Part shown: positions 60,032 through 64,000 of the stretch, piece by piece | How the letters are laid out: each line of letters starts with the position of its first letter | Position numbering within the stretch: position 1 is the stretch's first letter | From: CAVVUC01 sp963751395 | GTDB lineage: Bacteria > Verrucomicrobiota > Verrucomicrobiia > Chthoniobacterales > Chthoniobacteraceae | Length of the DNA: 64,000 nt | Assembly (NCBI GenBank): GCA_963751395.1 | Contig: CAVVUC010000003.1 | Span: 372,001-436,000, forward strand | Direction: 5' to 3' | Notes under the pieces: model-generated | What the model was told of the DNA's origin: nothing | The model's database searches: none | What the model saw: only the letters and a program-made list of their open reading frames with translations | Translations under genes and position numbers: made by a program

Positions 60032-63000
60032 TCACGCCTCCGCTGACGGCGGGCGGGCATGCGGGACATCAATGTGCCGGGCGCGGTGCGTGCGGAAGAA
60101 GGCGTAGCGGTCGAGCACTTTTTCCTGGAACGCCTCGAGGTACAGGAACAGCGCGGGCGTGACGTAGAGCGTGATGAGCTGCGAGACGATGAGTCCGCCG
60201 ACGATGATGAGACCAAGCGGCTGGCGCGATTTGCCGTCCGCACCGTGACCGAGCGCGAGCGGGATCGCGCCCATCAACGCGGCGAACGTGGTCATCATGA
60301 TCGGGCGAAACCGCTCGACGCACGCTTCGTGAACGGCGGCGGTGCGGTCGAGTCCTTCGGCCATCCGTTGAAGCGCGAAGTCGATCATCATGATGCCGTT
60401 TTTCTTCACGATGCCGATGAGCAGGAACATGCCGACGTAGGCGTAGAGCGACGCTTCCTGTTTGAAAATGAGAAGCGTGGCGAGTCCGCCAACCGTCGCG
60501 ACCGGCAGCGCGGTGAGCACGCTGACCGGATGCACGTAGCTCTCGTAGAGAATGCCGAGGATCACATACATCGCGAACACGGCGAAGATCATGAGGATCG
60601 CCAGCGCCGCGATCGTTTCCTTGAACACTTTCGCCTCGCCCTGAAGGCTGCCCGTCACCGTCTGCGGCAATGTTTCGGCGGCGGTTTTTTCCACGAACTT
60701 CGTCGCGTCGCCGATGACCGTGCCGGGCACGAGATTGAAGAAGATCGTGACGCTCGGAAACTGGTTGATGTGGTTCACGGACTGCGGCCCGAGCACTTCT
60801 TTCCAGCTCGCCACGGCCTTGATCGGCACGAGGCTTTTCCCGTCGCCGGAGCGCACCCAGAGCTTTTCCAAATCCTCGGGTTTCACGCGCTCGTTATCCT
60901 TCACCTCCATGATGACCTGATACTGGTCGGTGACCTTTTTGATGAGGTAAACGTAGTTCTGCGAATAGGCGTTGCGCAGCGCGGCGAGGATCGACTGTGC
61001 GCTCACGCCGTAGCTCGACGCGCGTTCGCGCAGGATGTCGATCTGGAGGTTCGGCGTGCTCAGCTTGAGGTCGGAGTTGACGAACAGGAAGCCCGGATAG
61101 CTGCGGAGTTTGGCGACAAGTTCCTGCGCCGCCTTGTTCACTTCCACGGGATCAATGCCGCTGACCGCGTAGGAGAATTTTCCCTGGGTCGTTGCCGTCG
61201 CGCCGGTGCTGATTTGCAGCGTCGGGTTCGCCTGTAGGAACGGAAGGATGCCCGGAATCTGCGAAATCCTTTTCACGAGTCTCGCGATCACCGCCTCGAT
61301 CGGCGGCCGTTCGTCGCGCGGCTTCAGGAAGGCAAGCGTGACCGCCTGGGTCGGCGATGCGATGCCGGTCCGGCCGGAAACGGTGATGCCGATGTCCACG
61401 GCGTCGTCGCTTTTCAAAATCTCGTCCACCTGGTTTTGATACTGATGCATCCGTGACGGCGAGCTGCCTTCCTGCGCCTGGAAAACACCGCGAATGAAAC
61501 CGCTGTCGCCGACAGGCAGGAGCGATTTCGGCACGGCCTTGAAAAGCACGACCGTGCCGGCCATGCAAACGAGCCACGCGAGCGCGGAGAGCCATTTGTG
61601 TTCGAGGAAAAAATGCAGCGAATCGCCGTAGCGCTTGATCACCCCGCCGATGGTCTTCTTCGCGAGATTCTCCATCCATGTTTTCTTTCCCTTCTCGTGC
61701 TTGGCCAGCATCCGCGAGCACATGAGCGGCGTGAGCGTGAGCGACACGATGCCGGAGGAAAGAATGGCGATGATGATGGTGATGGCGAATTCCTGAAGCT
61801 GCCGCCCGAGCAGGCCCGGCATGAACACGAGCGGAATGAAGACCGCCGCGAGCGAGAGCGTCATCGACAAAATCGTGAAGCTGATTTCCTTCGCGCCGTT
61901 CAGCGTCGCCTCCATCGCGGTCTCGCCGGCTTCCATGCGGCGCACGGCGTTTTCCAAAAACACGATCGCGTCATCGACGAGGAAGCCGATGGAAAGCACG
62001 AGCGCGAGCAGCGAGAGGTTGTCGATGCTGAAGCCGAGAAAATACATCGCGAGGAAAGTCATCAGCATCGACATCGGCAGCGCGACGACGGGAATGATCG
62101 TGTCGGTCGCGCGGCCGAGGAAAAGAAAAATGACAATCACCACGAGGATGAACGCGATGATCAGTGTGTCCTTCACGTCGTTGACGGAATTCCTGATCGT
62201 GATCGAGCGGTCATAAACCGGGATGAGCTGAATCGAGCCGGGCAGATCGTGCTTGAACACCGGCAGCAGATCGCGCACGGCCTGCGCGGTCGCCACAGCG
62301 TTTGCGCCCGCCTGGCGCGAGACGGCGAGGACGACGTTCACCGGCGGCACGGTCGCGCCGCGCACCCAGAAATGCCGCTGCTGCCTTTCATCCTGGAGTG
62401 AATCGACCGCGGTCGCCACGTCGCGGAGATAAATCGGCGAGCCGTCCTTATCCCCGATGATCAGACTGTCATACGCAGCCGCGTCGGTGAGCTGGCCCTG
62501 CGGCTGCAAAAGAAACGTGCGCTCCGATCCGTCGAACTGCCCCGCGCCCTGGTAGCTCGTGCCGGCCTTGATCGCAGCGGCGAGGTCGTCCACCGTCATC
62601 CCGCGCGCGGCGAGCTTCGAGGGATCGGCCTTGATGCGGACGGCGGTTTTTGAACCAAAGATGTCCACCTTCGACACGCCGGGCAGAATGCTGATGCGCT
62701 GCGCCACCTGGGTCGAGGCGTAGTCGTAAAGCTGCCCGCCCGTGAGCGAATCGCTCGTGAGCGTGATGTACATGATCGGCTGGTCGTTCGGGTTGAACTT
62801 CGTGAACGTCGGCGGCGACGGCAGGTCGATCGGCAGGCTGCCGCTCGATTGGTTGATCGCCGCCTGCACGTCGGTCGCGGCGGCATCGACGCTTTTGCTG
62901 AGCGCGAACTGCAGCGTGAAGCTCGCGTTGCCCTGCGTGCTCGCCGAGGTGATCAACTCGAGCCCCGGGATTTGCAGGAAGTTCTTCTCGAGCGGCGTGG

Positions 63001-63196
63001 CGACATTGCGGGCCATCGTCGTCGGGCTCGCACCGGGATACGAGACCGTGACGTTGATGACGGGAAAATCGACTGCGGGCAGATCGTTCACCGGCAGTTC
63101 GCGGTAGCCGAGCACGCCGAAGACGATGATCGTCACCGTGAGGAGCATCGTCATCACGGGACGGCGGACGAAGGGTTCGGAGAGGCTGTTGGCCAT
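60032..63196 (-). CDS. RND-family efflux transporter (AcrB/MdtB type)
   Basis: A 1054-residue inner-membrane proton-driven exporter. Standard features: an N-terminal helix (PVMTMLLTVTIIVFGVLGYR), the porter loop VTVSYPGASPTTMARNVATP, the proton-relay Asp pair in LVLSIGFLVDDAIVFLENAV on TM4, and the mirrored second half with GIVKKNGIMMIDFALQRMAE. Length and order are complete. It forms a tripartite pump with the adaptor encoded 98 bp upstream on the same strand. The substrate (drug, bile-like or lipid) cannot be told from sequence. Confidence 0.94.
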   Translation of the reverse strand: MANSLSEPFVRRPVMTMLLTVTIIVFGVLGYRELPVNDLPAVDFPVINVTVSYPGASPTTMARNVATPLEKNFLQIPGLELITSASTQGNASFTLQFALSKSVDAAATDVQAAINQSSGSLPIDLPSPPTFTKFNPNDQPIMYITLTSDSLTGGQLYDYASTQVAQRISILPGVSKVDIFGSKTAVRIKADPSKLAARGMTVDDLAAAIKAGTSYQGAGQFDGSERTFLLQPQGQLTDAAAYDSLIIGDKDGSPIYLRDVATAVDSLQDERQQRHFWVRGATVPPVNVVLAVSRQAGANAVATAQAVRDLLPVFKHDLPGSIQLIPVYDRSITIRNSVNDVKDTLIIAFILVVIVIFLFLGRATDTIIPVVALPMSMLMTFLAMYFLGFSIDNLSLLALVLSIGFLVDDAIVFLENAVRRMEAGETAMEATLNGAKEISFTILSMTLSLAAVFIPLVFMPGLLGRQLQEFAITIIIAILSSGIVSLTLTPLMCSRMLAKHEKGKKTWMENLAKKTIGGVIKRYGDSLHFFLEHKWLSALAWLVCMAGTVVLFKAVPKSLLPVGDSGFIRGVFQAQEGSSPSRMHQYQNQVDEILKSDDAVDIGITVSGRTGIASPTQAVTLAFLKPRDERPPIEAVIARLVKRISQIPGILPFLQANPTLQISTGATATTQGKFSYAVSGIDPVEVNKAAQELVAKLRSYPGFLFVNSDLKLSTPNLQIDILRERASSYGVSAQSILAALRNAYSQNYVYLIKKVTDQYQVIMEVKDNERVKPEDLEKLWVRSGDGKSLVPIKAVASWKEVLGPQSVNHINQFPSVTIFFNLVPGTVIGDATKFVEKTAAETLPQTVTGSLQGEAKVFKETIAALAILMIFAVFAMYVILGILYESYVHPVSVLTALPVATVGGLATLLIFKQEASLYAYVGMFLLIGIVKKNGIMMIDFALQRMAEGLDRTAAVHEACVERFRPIMMTTFAALMGAIPLALGHGADGKSRQPLGLIIVGGLIVSQLITLYVTPALFLYLEAFQEKVLDRYAFFRTHRARHIDVPHARPPSAEA

Positions 63197-63206
63197 GGCT
63201 TAAGAA

Positions 63207-63298
63207 AATGACCAATGACCGATGACCAATGACCAATGAGGAACCACCTTTTGTTCGCGAGTGGTTTCTGGCTTCGTCATTCGGATTTCGTCATTCAT
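63207..63298. repeat. 7-bp CAATGAC array between adaptor and pump genes
   Basis: Units CAATGAC, CGATGAC, CAATGAC, CAATGAG at 63210-63240 and complementary GTCATTC units at about 63276-63297 flank 40 bp. It is the same unit family as 6566-6742 and lies in the pump operon's intergenic gap. Confidence 0.65.
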
Positions 63299-64000
63299 TT
63301 CTTTTCCGCCTTGGGCGTGGATTGCACCACATTCACCTGCGTGCCCGGCGCAAGCGCGATCTGGCCGGTGACGACCACGGTCTCACCCGGTTGCACGCCC
63401 TCGGCGATGACGGTCTGGTTTCCTTGCGGCTGTCCGGTTTTCACCGGCCTCAACTCCACGGTGCTGTCGGCTTTCACGACGAAAACGAACGGGCCGTTGC
63501 TGCCGATCTGCACGGCCTCGCCGGGCACCAGCACGGCGTCCTTCTGCGTGTCGAGAAGCATCCGCACCTTCACGAACTGCCCCGGCCAGAATAGACGGTC
63601 GTTGTTTTCCATGATCGCACGCATGCGAACCGTCCCGGAGTTGCTCTGCACGCCGCTGTCGAGGAAGTTGAACTCGCCGACGCGGCTCTTCGTCGGGTCG
63701 TCGGCGAAACTCGCCTCGACCTTCAGCGTTTTCGATTCGATGAAGCGGCGCACCCGCGGCAGCGCGCCCTCGGGAATGGTGAAATCGACATAGATCGGAT
63801 CCTGGCGCTGGATGAGCAAAAGCTGCGTGCTCATCGGCGCAACGAGATTCCCGATGTCCACCGCGCGCTTGCTGGTGCGGCCTTCGATCGGCGCCTTGAT
63901 GAAGCAGTAGTCGAGGTTGATCTGCGCCTGCTCGACAGCGGCCTCGTCGGCCTGCACCGCTGCGGCGGAGGCTTGCGAGGCGGCTCGGGCATTGTCGAGA
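63295..64000 (-). CDS. RND pump periplasmic adaptor (HlyD/MFP family), partial
   Basis: The C-terminal 235 residues or so of a membrane-fusion protein; the N-terminus lies beyond the window. The end of the coiled coil (AAAVQADEAAVEQAQINLDY), the lipoyl-like FIKAPIEGRTSKRAVDIGNL, the beta-barrel (DPIYVDFTIPEGALPRVRRF) and the membrane-proximal domain (PVKTGQPQGNQTVIAEGVQP) follow the MdtA/AcrA order. It links the inner-membrane pump to an outer-membrane channel and is encoded just upstream of it. Confidence 0.93.
   Translation of the reverse strand, partial: LDNARAASQASAAAVQADEAAVEQAQINLDYCFIKAPIEGRTSKRAVDIGNLVAPMSTQLLLIQRQDPIYVDFTIPEGALPRVRRFIESKTLKVEASFADDPTKSRVGEFNFLDSGVQSNSGTVRMRAIMENNDRLFWPGQFVKVRMLLDTQKDAVLVPGEAVQIGSNGPFVFVVKADSTVELRPVKTGQPQGNQTVIAEGVQPGETVVVTGQIALAPGTQVNVVQSTPKAEKK

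Noticed and set aside
1..64000. tRNA and rRNA genes
   Set aside because: No cloverleaf-like segments with T-loop consensus and no rRNA stretches were noticed on either strand; a covariance-model scan was not possible here.

Overview
The window is GC-rich chromosomal DNA. Its gene content points to the Planctomycetes-Verrucomicrobia group, most likely a verrucomicrobium (inference). The main evidence is a bacterial microcompartment (BMC) operon of the fucose/rhamnose 'PVM' type, with several single-domain hexamer proteins, three pentamer proteins and no tandem-domain shell protein. A pair of G/FTLVE pseudopilins, tandem thymidylate-kinase paralogues and many palindromic intergenic elements fit the same group.

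Layout. (1) 1-9.3 kb: the end of rhamnulokinase, a DeoR-type regulator, then a BMC operon: pduL, two BMC-H, acetate kinase, BMC-H, BMC-P, CoA-acylating aldehyde dehydrogenase, two BMC-P, class II aldolase, lactate/malate-type dehydrogenase. Rhamnulose or fuculose phosphate would be cleaved to lactaldehyde. The dehydrogenase, PduL and acetate kinase would turn this into an acyl phosphate, acid and ATP. Three near-identical 16-bp operator-like sites flank the regulator gene. (2) 9.3-11.3 kb: an integron remnant with an integrase C-terminus, an AT-rich cassette-like gene, a frameshifted ParE/RelE toxin and an attC site. (3) 11.3-18.7 kb: pyruvate dehydrogenase E2, E1-beta and E1-alpha, two thymidylate-kinase-like genes, cytidine deaminase, and mnmG carrying two parS-like palindromes. 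(4) 19-28.8 kb: membrane GT-C/TPR proteins, two pseudopilins, a split phosphotransacetylase and a PHP phosphatase. (5) 29.1-33.5 kb: threonyl-tRNA synthetase with an in-frame REP-associated transposase element inside it, followed by hicAB and a GH5 gene. The 3' end of thrS occurs three times around these genes. (6) 33.5-39.2 kb: a large unknown protein and a SWIM-SNF2 helicase. (7) 39.3-54.6 kb: a surface-glycan cluster of glycosyltransferases, FkbM and class I methyltransferases, an epimerase, a cupin and rmlA. (8) 54.7-64 kb: thioesterase, RluE-like pseudouridine synthase, HrpB helicase, a TPM/LemA remnant, and an RND pump with its adaptor.

Two themes run through the window. Palindromic and 7-bp tandem repeats are frequent, lie between genes and have also entered reading frames (thrS, hrpB, the PHP gene). 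Frameshifts are also frequent: ack, aldh, aldolase, ldh, intI, parE, thrS 3' end, SNF2, rmlA, a glycosyltransferase and lemA/ygcG. They may be sequencing or assembly errors or real decay, and the sequence alone cannot decide. No tRNA, rRNA or CRISPR array was recognised.
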